A DNA stretch of 64,000 bases, taken from the NCBI RefSeq assembly GCF_000227745.2, contig NC_018012.1:4275412-4339411 (forward strand), in the 5' to 3' direction. Shown here one piece after another: positions 8,406 through 20,060 of this stretch (positions are counted from its first letter, which is position 1; every line of letters starts with the position of its first letter). Both the position numbers and the translations under genes were made by a program. Source of the DNA: Thiocystis violascens DSM 198 (GTDB taxonomy: Bacteria > Pseudomonadota > Gammaproteobacteria > Chromatiales > Chromatiaceae). The notes under the pieces were generated by a model. It did no database searches and was not told the DNA's origin. It worked only from the letters and a program-made list of their open reading frames with translations.

Positions 8406-9620
8406 ATGAAAGACGTTGATGTTTTTTCAAATGAAACGGCGATTGGACCTTATCTGGCGGATCAGTTGGATATCCGGGGGATCAGCCGGCGCGGTTTCCT
8501 CAAATTCACCCTGGGCATCACCGCGGCCATGGGTCTGCCGTTCGGCATGTCCGGTCAGGTGCTGGCGGCCCTGGAGCAGAGCCAGGCGCGTCCCACAGTG
8601 ATTTGGCTACATTTTCAGGAGTGCACGGGCTGTACCGAATCCCTGCTGCGCGCCACGCATCCCGCCGTCGAGACACTAATCCTCGATCTGATTTCGCTGG
8701 ATTATTCGGAGACCCTGATGGCCGCCGCCGGTCATCAGGCCGAGCAGGCGCTGCACGAGTCGCTGGAAAAGAACAAGGGCCAGTTCATCCTGGTCGTCGA
8801 GGGTTCGGTGCCCATGCGTGACGGCGGCATCTACTGCAAGATCGGGCGCAAGACGCCGCAGCAGTTGTTGCACGAGATCGCGCCGCACGCCGCAGCGGCG
8901 GTCGCGATCGGTTCCTGCGCATCCTGGGGCGGGGTACAGAGCGCGGCGCCGAATCCGACCGAAGCGGTCGGTCTCCAGGAGGCATTGACGCGCGAAGGCA
9001 TCGTCAAGGCCGACGGCACCGTGCTGCCCGTCATCAATCTGCCCGGCTGTCCCGCCTCGCCCTACAACCTGCTGTCGACCGTGCTCTATTACCTGACCCT
9101 CAAGAAACTGCCCGAGGTCGACGCCAAGGGCCGCCCGACCTTTGCCTATGGGCGCCTGATCCACGACAACTGCGAGCGCCGACCGCATTTCGATGCAGCC
9201 CGCTTTGCCGAGCAGTTCGGCGACGAGGGCCATCGTCAGGGCTGGTGTCTCTACAAGCTCGGGTGCAAGGGGCCAGAGACCTATGCCAATTGTCCCGCCA
9301 TCGAGTTCGGCGATGTCGGCGCCAATACCTGGCCGGTCGGGATCGGTCACCCCTGCTTCGGCTGCGCCGAGCAGGGCGTCGGCTTCCACAAGGCATTGCA
9401 CGAACAGTCGGATGTCGAATCGGTGACACCGCCGTCGCTGTTCCCGGAGATCTTCACCGAGCACGCGGGCGGCGTCACTGTCGGCGCGGCGGCGGTGGCT
9501 GGCGCCATCGGCGGCGGGGCCGTGGTGTACGCCGTGGGCGCGCATAAACAGCTCAAACAGCTTGAGGCCGAGACCGCAGCCTCGGCCGCGTCGAAGACGG
9601 AAGAGGAGGTAAACCAATGA
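8406..9620 (+). CDS. hybO: [NiFe] hydrogenase small subunit, HybO-type (group 1)
   Basis: Electron-transfer subunit of the periplasmic uptake hydrogenase. It carries three Fe-S clusters from the Ni-Fe site to the membrane partners. The 404-residue precursor has a Tat signal (SRRGFLKF, 28-35, then a hydrophobic stretch). The proximal-cluster motif ECTGCTE has Cys73 and Cys76. Further ligand regions are GSCASWGG, NLPGCPA, HDNCERRPHFD, GCKGPETYANCP and HPCFGCAEQG. A C-terminal hydrophobic helix (about 354-380, Gly/Ala-rich) anchors it. It is first in a hybO-A-B-C-D operon with the same gene order as E. coli hydrogenase 2, and its stop overlaps the hybA start. Confidence 0.95.
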   Translation: MKDVDVFSNETAIGPYLADQLDIRGISRRGFLKFTLGITAAMGLPFGMSGQVLAALEQSQARPTVIWLHFQECTGCTESLLRATHPAVETLILDLISLDYSETLMAAAGHQAEQALHESLEKNKGQFILVVEGSVPMRDGGIYCKIGRKTPQQLLHEIAPHAAAAVAIGSCASWGGVQSAAPNPTEAVGLQEALTREGIVKADGTVLPVINLPGCPASPYNLLSTVLYYLTLKKLPEVDAKGRPTFAYGRLIHDNCERRPHFDAARFAEQFGDEGHRQGWCLYKLGCKGPETYANCPAIEFGDVGANTWPVGIGHPCFGCAEQGVGFHKALHEQSDVESVTPPSLFPEIFTEHAGGVTVGAAAVAGAIGGGAVVYAVGAHKQLKQLEAETAASAASKTEEEVNQ

Positions 9621-10648
9621 ACATTGATCGTCGTGATTTTTTCAAGGTCGTGTTCGCTGGTGCCGCGACGGCATTGACCGCTCCCACGGCCCAGGCGCGA
9701 CCGCCCAAGGAACTGTCGCCCGATGCCGTCGGGATTCTCTATGACGCCACTCTGTGCATCGGTTGCAAGGCGTGCGAAGTCGAGTGCAAGGCGGCCAATG
9801 CGATGCCGATGTCCCATGATACCCCGCTCGAACAGGCGCATGGCGTCAGCGGTCTCTGGGACGCCGACAACGACCTCAACAGCCGGACCCTGAACAAGAT
9901 CAAGGTCTACACCAACGGCACGGCCGAGGTGAAGGATCGCGAGGTGGATGGCTTCAGCTTCGTCAAGCGCAACTGCATGCATTGCGTCGATCCCAACTGC
10001 ATCTCGGCCTGCCCGGTGAGCGCACTGACCAAGGATCCGGTGACCGGCGCCGTGACCTACAACCCCGACGCCTGCATCGGCTGTCGTTACTGTCAGCTCG
10101 CCTGTCCATTCAACATTCCGAAGTTCGAATACGACAAGGCATTTCCGAAGATCGTCAAATGCGAGATGTGTTCCGAGCGTCTAGCCGAAGGGGATATTCC
10201 AGCCTGTTGCGATGCCTGCCCGACCGGTGCCAGTCTCTTCGGGCGCGTGTCGGATCTGCTGAAGGAAGGCCATCGCCGACTGACGTTCCAGCCGGGCGAC
10301 TGGCAGGACTACCCGGTGCATCGTCTTGGCGGCTGCGAGATCCGCACGACCGAGGTGACCGGATATTATCCGAAGGTCTATGGCGAGACCGAAACCGGCG
10401 GTACGCAATACCTGCTGATGGCGGGCGTTCCCTTCGAGAAGCTTGGCCTGCCGGCGCTGGGCGACGACTCGCGCGCGCGTCTTTCCGAGACCATCCAGCA
10501 CACGGTCTACCACGGCATGATGGCGCCAACGCTGCTCTTGGGTGGACTGGTTTATGCCGCCTATCGGCATACCCACGAGGAGCGGGAAGATCCGTCCGCG
10601 GATCAGGATCCGTCCGAAACCGAAGCGGAGGAACGCGGCCATGACTGA
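9617..10648 (+). CDS. hybA: Periplasmic 4Fe-4S ferredoxin subunit HybA
   Basis: A 343-residue iron-sulfur protein linking the hydrogenase small subunit to the HybB quinone reductase. It starts with a Tat signal (RRDFFK). Four 4Fe-4S ligand sets are visible: CIGCKACEVEC, CMHCVDPNCISACP, CIGCRYCQLACP and CEMC with CCDACP. A hydrophobic segment near the C-terminus (MAPTLLLGGLVYAAY) is consistent with a tail anchor as in E. coli HybA. It overlaps hybO by four bases and hybB by eight. Confidence 0.95.
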   Translation: MNIDRRDFFKVVFAGAATALTAPTAQARPPKELSPDAVGILYDATLCIGCKACEVECKAANAMPMSHDTPLEQAHGVSGLWDADNDLNSRTLNKIKVYTNGTAEVKDREVDGFSFVKRNCMHCVDPNCISACPVSALTKDPVTGAVTYNPDACIGCRYCQLACPFNIPKFEYDKAFPKIVKCEMCSERLAEGDIPACCDACPTGASLFGRVSDLLKEGHRRLTFQPGDWQDYPVHRLGGCEIRTTEVTGYYPKVYGETETGGTQYLLMAGVPFEKLGLPALGDDSRARLSETIQHTVYHGMMAPTLLLGGLVYAAYRHTHEEREDPSADQDPSETEAEERGHD

Positions 10649-11786
10649 AGTCTATCGGCCTATCGGCGGGCGGCTTTTGACCAGACAGTTCTATTTCATG
10701 GGCGTTCTGGCGCTGATCGCCGGTTACTTCATCATCCGCCGGTTCATCTTCGGTATCGGCGACGTCTCCAACCTCAGCGACGGTTATCCCTGGGGCATGT
10801 GGATCACCTATGACGTGGTGACCGGAACGGCGCTTGCGTGCGGCGGTTACGCGATGGCCCTGCTGGTCTATCTCTTCAATCGCGGTCAATTCCATCCGAT
10901 CATTCGGGTCGCGCTCCTGACCAGCGTCTTTGGCTATACGCTCGCGGGCATCTCGATCGTCATCGATGTCGGTCGGTATTGGCAGCTCTACAATGTTTTT
11001 CTGCCGCAATACGCGAACCTCAATTCGGTGATGCTCGAAGTCGCGCTCTGCGTGACGCTTTATACGCTCGTGCTCTGGATCGAATTTTCGCCGGCGATCC
11101 TGGAGGCGATGAAGGCCAATCGGCTGCTGCGCCAACTGCGACATGTCCTCTTCTTTTTCATTGGACTTGGCATTCTGCTACCGACGATGCACCAGTCGTC
11201 GCTTGGCTCGTTGTTGATCATCGCGGGCTATAAGGTCCATCCGCTCTGGCAGACCAACATCATTCCGCTGCTCTTTCTGATCACGGCCATCGCCATGGGC
11301 TATGGCATGGTGGTGTTCGAGTCGCTCTATGCTTCGGTCAATCTCAAGCGCGAACTCGAAACCGACATGCTGTCGCGAATTGGCGCCGTCATTCCCTGGC
11401 TGTTGATCCTCTATCTGGTTCTGCGGATCGGCGATCTCGCGATGACGGGAAATCTCGCGGCACTGACTCGTCCGGGATCTGAGCCCTTCCTGTTCGCGGC
11501 CGAAATGGCGCTCTTTCTATTCGCCATCGTCACGCTGCTCAACCGCAGGCTGCGCGAGCGTCCCACGGTCCTGTTCTGGAGCGCGCTCGCCGTGGTGCTG
11601 GCTGGGGCGCTCTATCGCTTCGACGCCTTCATGATCGCCTATAACCCCGGGCCGGGCTGGCATTATTTCCCCGGCGTGGGCGAAATGCTGATCACCCTGG
11701 GCATCGTGGCGATCGAGATCATGGCCTATCTCTTCTTCGTCAAGAAAACACCGATTCTGGCGACGCATCGACCGCATCCGGCATGA
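10641..11786 (+). CDS. hybB: Hydrogenase integral membrane subunit HybB (NrfD family)
   Basis: A polytopic protein of 381 residues with about ten hydrophobic helices. It belongs to the NrfD/PsrC family, which passes electrons between periplasmic Fe-S proteins and the quinone pool without haem. Family signatures include YPWGMWITYDVVTGTALACGG near the start. The ATG at 10641 gives MTEVYRPIGG and overlaps the hybA stop; a longer reading from 10542 would run far into hybA. A 170-base gap follows before hybC. Confidence 0.93.
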   Translation: MTEVYRPIGGRLLTRQFYFMGVLALIAGYFIIRRFIFGIGDVSNLSDGYPWGMWITYDVVTGTALACGGYAMALLVYLFNRGQFHPIIRVALLTSVFGYTLAGISIVIDVGRYWQLYNVFLPQYANLNSVMLEVALCVTLYTLVLWIEFSPAILEAMKANRLLRQLRHVLFFFIGLGILLPTMHQSSLGSLLIIAGYKVHPLWQTNIIPLLFLITAIAMGYGMVVFESLYASVNLKRELETDMLSRIGAVIPWLLILYLVLRIGDLAMTGNLAALTRPGSEPFLFAAEMALFLFAIVTLLNRRLRERPTVLFWSALAVVLAGALYRFDAFMIAYNPGPGWHYFPGVGEMLITLGIVAIEIMAYLFFVKKTPILATHRPHPA

Positions 11787-11956
11787 CGGGCGCGGTGTTC
11801 GGGTTGGCTCGGGGCTGTCCGAGTCAACCGTCTTTTCGCCAGACGCGATTTCAGTTTTGTGAATGATGGTTTTGTTTTAACTGCTTCCAAGCCGAACCTC
11901 TTGCAGGCAAGAGGTCGCGGGGCGCGGTTTCAATAGATGACAGGAGCGCGGGTAAG

Positions 11957-13637
<1,681 letters not shown>

Positions 13638-13660
<23 letters not shown>

Positions 13661-14162
13661 CACGGTGGGTACCGACCCGTCGGATGTCCTGCTGATCGGC
13701 TGGGGCAATCTGCTGCTGGGCGACGAGGGCGTGGGTGTCCACGTCCTGCGTCGTCTCGAAGCCGACTATCGGTTCGAGCCCGCCGTCGCGCTGGTCGACG
13801 GCGGCACCTCCGGGATGGACCTGCTACCGCTGTTCGCCGACTATCGGCGCATCCTGATGATCGACGCCATCGCGCTCGACCAGCCGCCGGGGTCGATCGC
13901 CCTGATCCGTGACGACGAGATCCGGGCTGTTCTGTCCGAAAAGCTCTCGGTGCATCATCTGGGGGTGACCGACGTGCTGGCCATGACCAAGCTGCTCGAT
14001 TATCCGCCGAGCGAGATCGTCCTGATCGGCATCGTCCCCGAGCGGATGGAACTGGACCTGGAGTTGTCGTCGACCGTTCGCGATGCGCTACCGGACGTGA
14101 TCGGACGGGCTGGCGCGATCCTGCGGGATTGGGGTGTGCGCCTTCTGGCGCGCGAGGTTTAG
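13638..14162 (+). CDS. hybD: Hydrogenase maturation endopeptidase HybD
   Basis: Cleaves the C-terminal tail of the large subunit after nickel insertion. Family features are the N-terminal GWGNLLLGDEGVGVHV motif (Ni-probing acidic residue in GDEGVG), VDGGTSGMDLL with the central Asp, and the HHLGVTDVL His region. The 5' end is uncertain. TTG at 13638 overlaps hybC by 23 bases, while an in-frame GTG at 13665 lies just after the hybC stop and still leaves the full domain. It closes the hyb operon. Confidence 0.9.
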
Positions 14163-14243
14163 AAAGGACGCGAATGAACACTCGAATCGCGGACCCGTAT
14201 CCCTGATCGAGAATGCGGATCCACCAACAACCAGAAGCTCGCC

Positions 14244-14588
14244 ATGAACGATTCCAGCACGCAACCAGGAAACCTCTTCGCGCATGGGCCTATCCCCTCC
14301 GCGGGCGAAGTTTTCGAGGATCTCCTGCGCTTGGGCCAACTGCGGATCGAGCGTATCCTGAGCAGTGACCGGCCTGACACCGGTCTCTACGATCAGAAGC
14401 AGGACGAGTGGGTCTGTCTGCTGCAAGGCGAGGCCACGCTCTGGATCGCCGGCGAGACGCTTCAGCTCGCCGCCGGCGACTACCGTTTCATTCCCGCGCA
14501 CACGCCGCATCGCGTCCTGCGAACCTCGCACGAACCGTCCTGTCTCTGGCTGGCGGTGCATCTCGATCCCCCGGTCAGCGCGGAGTAG
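14244..14588 (+). CDS. Small cupin-domain protein
   Basis: A 114-residue single-domain beta-barrel protein. Cupin motif 1 is degenerate (DEWVCLLQGEATLWIAGE) and motif 2 is AGDYRFIPAHTPHRVLRT. Some metal-ligand positions (His in PHRV, Glu in DEW) remain. Such proteins bind metals or small molecules; the ligand is not evident. It lies 81 bases after hybD and may be co-transcribed with hyb. Its 3' end overlaps the convergent deaminase gene by 14 bases. Confidence 0.8.
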   Translation: MNDSSTQPGNLFAHGPIPSAGEVFEDLLRLGQLRIERILSSDRPDTGLYDQKQDEWVCLLQGEATLWIAGETLQLAAGDYRFIPAHTPHRVLRTSHEPSCLWLAVHLDPPVSAE

Positions 14589-15261
14589 GAGATTCAAGCG
14601 CATCCCGGTCATCAGAACCGGTTTCGGAAGTGACGGCCGCCCCATAGATCTCGCCGCCCATCGCCGCATACTCCTGCAACACCGCAATCGCCTCTTCCCG
14701 TCTCAGATCGCGCGTCACGCCGATGCCACGGCGCGCATAGCCATCCACCCAGTCGGGCGGCTTGTGGCCCTCGTCGAAACCGATGGCGCGGATATCCGCG
14801 TCCCGCGCCGCGCAGACTAGGCGGTCGATGCCCGACCAGGGCAGGGCGCCAAGACACATGGCGCAGGGCTCCGCACTGCTGATGAGCACGCAGCCGCCGG
14901 GAACGGCCTGACGTAGATCGTACTGGCCGAACATCTGTTGGGCGCTGGCGATCGCCACCATCTCCGCATGGGCGATGGAGCAGCGCGAAGCCACGACCAG
15001 ATTGACCCCGACCGCGAGCAGTCGACCGCTGTCCGACGCGAAGAGGGCGGCGCCGAAGGGGCCGCCGCTGCCGCCGCGCACCTGCTCGCGAGTGAGTTCC
15101 AGCACCAGCGCCATCCGTTGGTCGTCATCGGGGAAAATCGCCGGGCGCGCGCTCAGAAAGGGCGCGATCCAGCAGGGAAGGGCGATCTGAATCGCCCCTG
15201 TCCAGGCTGGCGGTGTGGCGACGTCGCGCGGGGCGCTTGTTTCTGGGATTTTTGCGTCCAA
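14575..15261 (-). CDS. Cytidine/deoxycytidylate deaminase family protein (guanine-deaminase-like)
   Basis: A zinc-dependent deaminase of 228 residues. The catalytic signature HAEMVA (zinc His and proton-shuttle Glu) is followed by PCAMC (two zinc Cys). The fold region GGPFGAALFASDSGRLLAVG and the DWVDGYARRGIGV tail resemble bacterial GuaD-type guanine deaminases more than TadA. The ~50-residue N-terminal extension is atypical, and the true start may be the Met in DDDQRMALVLEL. The substrate is inferred only. It converges on the cupin gene. Confidence 0.85.
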   Translation of the reverse strand: MDAKIPETSAPRDVATPPAWTGAIQIALPCWIAPFLSARPAIFPDDDQRMALVLELTREQVRGGSGGPFGAALFASDSGRLLAVGVNLVVASRCSIAHAEMVAIASAQQMFGQYDLRQAVPGGCVLISSAEPCAMCLGALPWSGIDRLVCAARDADIRAIGFDEGHKPPDWVDGYARRGIGVTRDLRREEAIAVLQEYAAMGGEIYGAAVTSETGSDDRDALESPTPR

Positions 15262-15337
15262 GTTTCCGGTCTCGCCTGTCGAAAACGCCGATGTTCGTTT
15301 GAACGTCCCATCTTATCAATCCGATCTGGAGAAACCG

Positions 15338-15931
15338 ATGCGCAACTCGATGCTGACTCTCATCCTGTCCGGGATCTTGGCCGCAACCCCCGCGCTGGCC
15401 GACTGGACCCTCGACCCGGCCCGTTCGCACCTCGCCTTCGTCTCCATCAAGGCCAACGATGTGGCCGAGGTCAATACCTTCGGCAAGATGGCGGGGACGC
15501 TGAAGGCCGACGGTCAGGCGACGATTACGCTCCTGCTCGACAGTGTCGAGACCCTGATTCCGATCCGCAACGAGCGCATGCGGGAATTTCTCTTCGAGAC
15601 GACCAATTATCGCGAGGCCGTGCTCACGGCCCGGATCGACCCCAAGCTCGTTGCCGACATGGCCGTGGGCGATATCACCCAGATCAATGCCGAAGGCAGC
15701 CTCTCGCTGCACGGCCAGGTACAGCCCATGACGCTCTTGATGCAGGCCGCCAAGCTGGACGCCAGTACCGTGATGGTGGCGAGCATCAAACCGCCGATCA
15801 TCGACGCGGCCAAATTCGGGATGAGCGACGGAGTCGAAAAACTGCGCGAAATCGCTGGCTTGGCCAGCATCAGCAAAGCCGTGCCGGTGAATTTCGTCAT
15901 CACCTTCGTCGACACCCCGGCGGCGCCATGA
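15338..15931 (+). CDS. YceI-family periplasmic lipid-binding protein
   Basis: A secreted protein of 197 residues. It has a Sec signal (MRNSMLTLILSGILAATPALA) and the YceI beta-barrel start WTLDPARSHLAFVSIKANDV. Members bind isoprenoid or other polyprenyl lipids in a closed barrel; the natural ligand here is unknown. The ATG at 15338 is preceded by GGAGA at good spacing; a longer reading from 15215 has no signal and overlaps the deaminase start. It is divergent from the deaminase gene. Confidence 0.88.
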   Translation: MRNSMLTLILSGILAATPALADWTLDPARSHLAFVSIKANDVAEVNTFGKMAGTLKADGQATITLLLDSVETLIPIRNERMREFLFETTNYREAVLTARIDPKLVADMAVGDITQINAEGSLSLHGQVQPMTLLMQAAKLDASTVMVASIKPPIIDAAKFGMSDGVEKLREIAGLASISKAVPVNFVITFVDTPAAP

Positions 15932-16013
15932 TCTGAGCCGGACATCCCCGCGATCATCCGTTCGCGCGACACGCCTCCCGGGAGCGCCCTCTCGGGAGTG
16001 CCTTCCTGGGAGC

Positions 16014-16056
16014 GCCGGTTTGCAGCCGGCCCTGGTGAGTCCGGTTTGTAGCCGGA
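16014..16056. repeat. Two short stem-loops flanking a Tn3 insertion site
   Basis: GCCGG/CCGGC (16014-16018, 16026-16030) and TCCGG/CCGGA (16040-16044, 16052-16056) share the loop type TTTG(C/T)AG, so they are near-copies. They are preceded by three GGGAG(C/T)GCC words (15980-16017). They probably form a small palindromic repeat cluster after the YceI gene. Confidence 0.6.
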
Positions 16057-16122
16057 CGAGCAGGCGCCAGTCACGCATCGATACCGCCTCGGCCGCCAAC
16101 CTGTCGGCGCTTCCCGTTCATT

Positions 16123-16160
16123 GGGGTTCGAAGCGCAGTGGAACGGAAAACCGGGTTAAG
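16123..16160 (+). repeat. Tn3 terminal inverted repeat, left
   Basis: A 38-base repeat beginning GGGGTTCGAAGCGCAGTGGA. It matches the right end with one difference over 38 bases, and the similarity continues for about 15 more bases. It keeps the Tn3-family core AGTGGAACG. Confidence 0.95.
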
Positions 16161-16218
16161 CCTATTTTCGTGTACGAAAAGGCCGTGGCGATCGGCATGC
16201 TGCACGCGGCGAGTTCGC

Positions 16219-19215
16219 CTATCCCTCTGCGGGATCACGCAACGGTCGCAACTCGCCCTTGGCCACCGCCTCCGGCACGGAGAACGAGTAGCGCCCCAGC
16301 ATGTTGATGTGCTCGTGCAGCAACGGCGACAGCCGCGCCACGTCGGCGTCGCTGACTGGGTAACCCTGGGCGCGTAGCTGGTTCAAGGCGGCCTCCATGT
16401 AGAGGGTGTTCCACAAGACGATCATGTTGAGCACCAGGCCGAGTGCGCCCAGTTGGTCTTCTTGGCCCTCGCGGTAATGCTGACGCAGTTCCCCGCGCTT
16501 GCCGTGGAACACGGTGCGGGCGACGCTGTGGCGACCCTCGCCCCGGTTGAGTTGGGTCAGCGTCGCCCGGCGCTTGGCCTCGTCGTCGATGTAGGTCAGC
16601 GTGTGCAGAGTCTTGTCGATGCGGCCGAACTCGGCAATGGCCTGGGCCAGGCGGGTGGGGCGCTCCCCGACTTGGAGGGTGCGCATGATGCCGGCGGCCG
16701 GCACGCGCCCGAGCTTGAGTGAGCCGACCAGGCGCAGGATGTCGTCCCACTGCGGGATGATCCGCTGCAAGCTCAGGTGGTGGGCCGATACCGCGTTGAG
16801 CGGGCCGTAATCGGCCTGTTGGTCGATCCGCCAGAAGCGCGTGCCGCCGACATCGGCCAGCCGTGGGCTGAAGCGGTAGCCGAGCAGGCGAAACAGACCG
16901 AAGACCACGTCGCTGTAGGCGCCGGTGTCCGTCATGATCTGGGTCGGCTGGAGGTCGGCTTGCTGTTCGAGCAGCACCGCCAGCAGGATCAGGCTGTCGC
17001 GTAGGGTTCCGGGTACGGTGATGTCGTTCAGACCGGAGAACTGGTCCGACAGCAGGTTGTACCAGGTGACCCCGCGCCCGACGCCGAAGTATTTCGGATT
17101 CGGACCCGCATGGACCGAACGCACCGCCACCACGAAGCGCATGCCGTCGGCCGAGGCCACCTCGCCGCCGCCCCAGAGGTTGGCGAGCGCCAGGCGACTC
17201 TGGGCAGCCACCAAGGTTGCATTGGCGGCCGTCAGCGTCTCGTCGCGCAGGTAGTTCTGATCGACCCAGGACAGGCGGTCGCGCTTGAGGGCCGGGATAT
17301 CGCCGCGCGTCAGCGACTCCAGCCCGGTGTTGCAGGCTTCGGCCATCAGCACCGCGCACAGGCTCACCTGCAGATCGGCCGCGCGGGCCGTGCGCTCGGA
17401 CAGATGGGTGAAGGCCTCGGTGAAGCCGGTCCGCCCGGCGATCTCCAGGAGCAGTTCCGGCAGTTCCACGCGGGGTAACAACTCGGCGACCCGCTCGCGC
17501 AGTGCCACCAACGAGGCCGGTTCCTCCAGCTTTTCCAGCGGACTGAGGATCAGTTCGGGGGTGTCGCCGGTCAGCTCGAAGCGTACCGCCGGATTGTCGG
17601 GCAAGCGCGACGCCACGGCTCGGTAGGTGCGGTCCAGTTCGGCCGCCATGGCGGTCAGCGTCGGTTCCGGGCTGGCCGACAGCCCCAGCGTCCGGCAGAT
17701 GACCGGCCGGGTGGCTTCCTACTCGGCGCCAGTGAGCAGGCCGGCGCGCGGATCGGCATAGCGCCAACTCGGTGCCACGAAGACCTCGCGGCGGCGCAAC
17801 GCGGTGTGCAATTGCTCCAGTACGCAGAAGGTGTAGGCACGTAGCTCCACGGCGCCCTCCTCAAGCAGCACATGCGGTTGCCAAGATTTGGTGACGACGG
17901 CGCGCGGGGCCGCGCGGTCGGGCAGGTGCCGCTTCAGGTTGGTCCGTAACCACTCGAGGGCCGCGACGACCGGCTCACCGGCGACATTTGCACCAAAACG
18001 CAGCTGCTCGACCAGCGTCGGCAGGAAGCGACGGATGAGCGTGTACTTGGCATCGAGCGCCCGGTAGTACACGTCGTCGGCCGGTCGGATCAGGGCGGTG
18101 ACCGCCGCGAGCGCGTGCGTCAGGGTCTCGCGCGGGGTCGTCGCGAACACGCGGATGCGCAGGTCGACATCGGCCACCTCGGTGTCCAGGACCAGTTGGC
18201 AGGCGCCGGCCAGGGTTGCCGCCGCCAGATCGAGATCCTTCAGGCTACGTAGGCGCGCCTTCTTGTCCGCCTTGCGGGCGTCGCTGAACACCTCGCGCAG
18301 GAGTGCATCCAACACGTCGAGCGCGTCGTCCTGCGCGGTGGCTTCCAGGTCATGCACGAAGGCGACCAGCGTGGCCAGGCGGCGGCGTGTGGGCAACCGC
18401 AGGATGGCCGTGACCTTGGCGGCACCCGCAAACCGCGCCAGGGCGGCCACCCGGGTCGCCGGGATGCGCGTCGCCGTCGGCACCTGGATGCCCAACGCCC
18501 GCACCTCCTGCAACCGCCGCAGGGCGAGCACCAGAGACCGGTTGCTGATCGTCACGGGTCCGGTCCGCAGGCGATCCAAGGGCGAGCGGCGGCTGCCGGC
18601 CGGAACCTCCAGCAGGCCTTCAAGCCGGGTCTGCTGGTCACGGCTGATGCCACGTCCAAGCCAGCGCCACAGCCGTTCCTCGACCCGGCTGCGCACGCGG
18701 GCGATGTAGCGTTCGAGGGTAATGCAACCGGGCAGCAGAACCTTATGCATGACCAGCCAGGTGGTCGCCCGCTCGAACAGCACGCTCGGCCGATCGGTGC
18801 CGGTCCAGCGCAGGGCATACAGCCAGCGGGTCAGGCGCCAACCGACCCGGCGCTCGGTGATCTCGACATGGTCGTAACGGTCGCGGATTTCCGCCGCATG
18901 CTCCCAACGCTGCTCGCCGACGCGGTAGGCAGGCAAGCCGTCCATGGTCTCGAACTGGATATGCAGTTGCTTGGCCAGCGTCTGCAGCACCACCAGCGGG
19001 ACGGCCAGCGGGTCTTCCAGGAAGGTGCCCAGGTAGCGCACCGTCCCCAGTTGCACGGCAAAACCAAGCCGGTTGTGCTCGCCGCGCTTCTGCGCGATCA
19101 GCGCCTGGTCCGCCTCGTCCAAGTGGAAGTAGCGGATCAGACCCGGGGGTGAAGGTGGTCCCGGGTAGCGGCCATAGTGTTCGCGCTACGTCTGAGAAAG
19201 AAAGCTGACCGGCAT
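16219..19215 (-). pseudogene. tnpA: Tn3-family transposase gene interrupted by two in-frame TAG codons
   Basis: One continuous reading frame of 998 codons starts MPVSFLSQT. It is broken only by TAG at codon 10 (19186-19188) and TAG at codon 499 (17719-17721). The sequence after each stop stays in frame and stays homologous in character (EHYGRYPGPP, and EATRPVICRTLGLS). Length and motifs match full Tn3 transposases: RYFHLDEADQALIAQKRG, HNRLGFAVQLGTVRYLG, the catalytic-domain QIMTDTGAYSDVVFGLFRLL and QLNRGEGRH. The second stop stands where relatives, from memory, have Trp, so it is one G-to-A change from TGG. Without suppression the gene is dead, though the fragments 16219-17649 and 17719-19122 remain open. 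It lies downstream of tnpR on the same strand. Confidence 0.9.
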
Positions 19216-19245
19216 GCGGATCCCCGTCGCGCAGTGAGGACCCGG

Positions 19246-19863
19246 TTATCGCGGGTCTTGGTGCATCGCCCAAATGCGCTTCACTTGGCTGACGCTGCAT
19301 CCGGCCAGTTCGGCGGTCTTCTGGATCGTGTGACCCGCACGGCGCAGGACCAGGATACGTTGGTGGGTCGTGGTATCGGCCTTGCGCCCGGTGTACTTGC
19401 CGGACGCCTTGGCCAATTGCACGCCCTGGCGCTGGCGCTCGCGGCGGGTCTCGTCGTCGTCGCGCGCCATTTGCAGGGCGAGCTTGAGCAGCAGTTCCTG
19501 CACCGACTCCAGCACGATCTTGGCCACCCCGTCGGCAGCGGCGGCCACCTCGGAGAGGTCGACCACGCCCGGTACGGCCAGCCGCGCGCCCTTGGCGCGG
19601 ATCGCACCGACCAGTTGCTCGGCTTCGGCCAACGGCAGCCGGCTGATGCGATCGATCTTCTCGGCGACGACCACCTCTCCCGGTTGCAGGTCGGCGATCA
19701 TCCGCAGGAGTTCGGGTCGGTCGGCGCGCGCACCGGAGGCCTTCTCGCGGTAGACACCGGCAACGTAGTAGCCGGCCGCGCGCGTGCTGTGCTCGATCTC
19801 GACCTGGCGGGTGAGGTCCTGTTCGTCCGTGCTGACGCGCAGGTAGATGCGGGCGACTTTCAT
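19246..19863 (-). CDS. tnpR: Serine resolvase/invertase of the Tn3 element
   Basis: A 205-residue site-specific recombinase that resolves transposition cointegrates. The catalytic N-terminus is YLRVSTDEQ with the active Ser. EKIDRISRL and the long helix follow. A C-terminal Hin-type helix-turn-helix (HQRILVLRRAGHTIQKTAELAGCSVSQVKRIW) binds the res site. The frame is intact, unlike tnpA. Its res site is probably in the 150 bases upstream (19864-20014), but I could not delimit subsites. Confidence 0.92.
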   Translation of the reverse strand: MKVARIYLRVSTDEQDLTRQVEIEHSTRAAGYYVAGVYREKASGARADRPELLRMIADLQPGEVVVAEKIDRISRLPLAEAEQLVGAIRAKGARLAVPGVVDLSEVAAAADGVAKIVLESVQELLLKLALQMARDDDETRRERQRQGVQLAKASGKYTGRKADTTTHQRILVLRRAGHTIQKTAELAGCSVSQVKRIWAMHQDPR

Positions 19864-20014
19864 CGGCGCTGGCCAAGATGGGTGTACCGAACTTGGCTAC
19901 CGTCGCGCGTGTGGCCAAGAATGGCAAATACCGATGTTATTTGGCCGCGCCCTAATTGGCTATCCATGTTGGCTGCCGGCGTTCTGAAAAAATCAGAAAA
20001 CGTCAACGCCCACG

Positions 20015-20059
20015 AACGTTTGAGCTAAGTTGCGCGTCAACTTGAGCGAAGGGTTAGGC
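20015..20059 (-). other. Integron attC recombination site
   Basis: On the minus strand, directly after the cassette gene, the sequence starts with GCCTAAC (R'' box, 20053-20059). It continues TTCGCTCAAGTTG, a short spacer, CAACTTAGCTCAA, and ends AACGTT. The inner boxes pair imperfectly with one unpaired base, as in known attC sites of about 60 bp. The terminal GTT is not followed by RRRY, so the distal junction is non-canonical. Confidence 0.82.
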
Positions 20060-20060
20060 G

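Noticed and set aside
18743..19927. 394-codon open frame across the tnpA/tnpR junction
   Set aside because: Arg/Pro-rich composition typical of an out-of-frame shadow; tnpA and tnpR account for the region.
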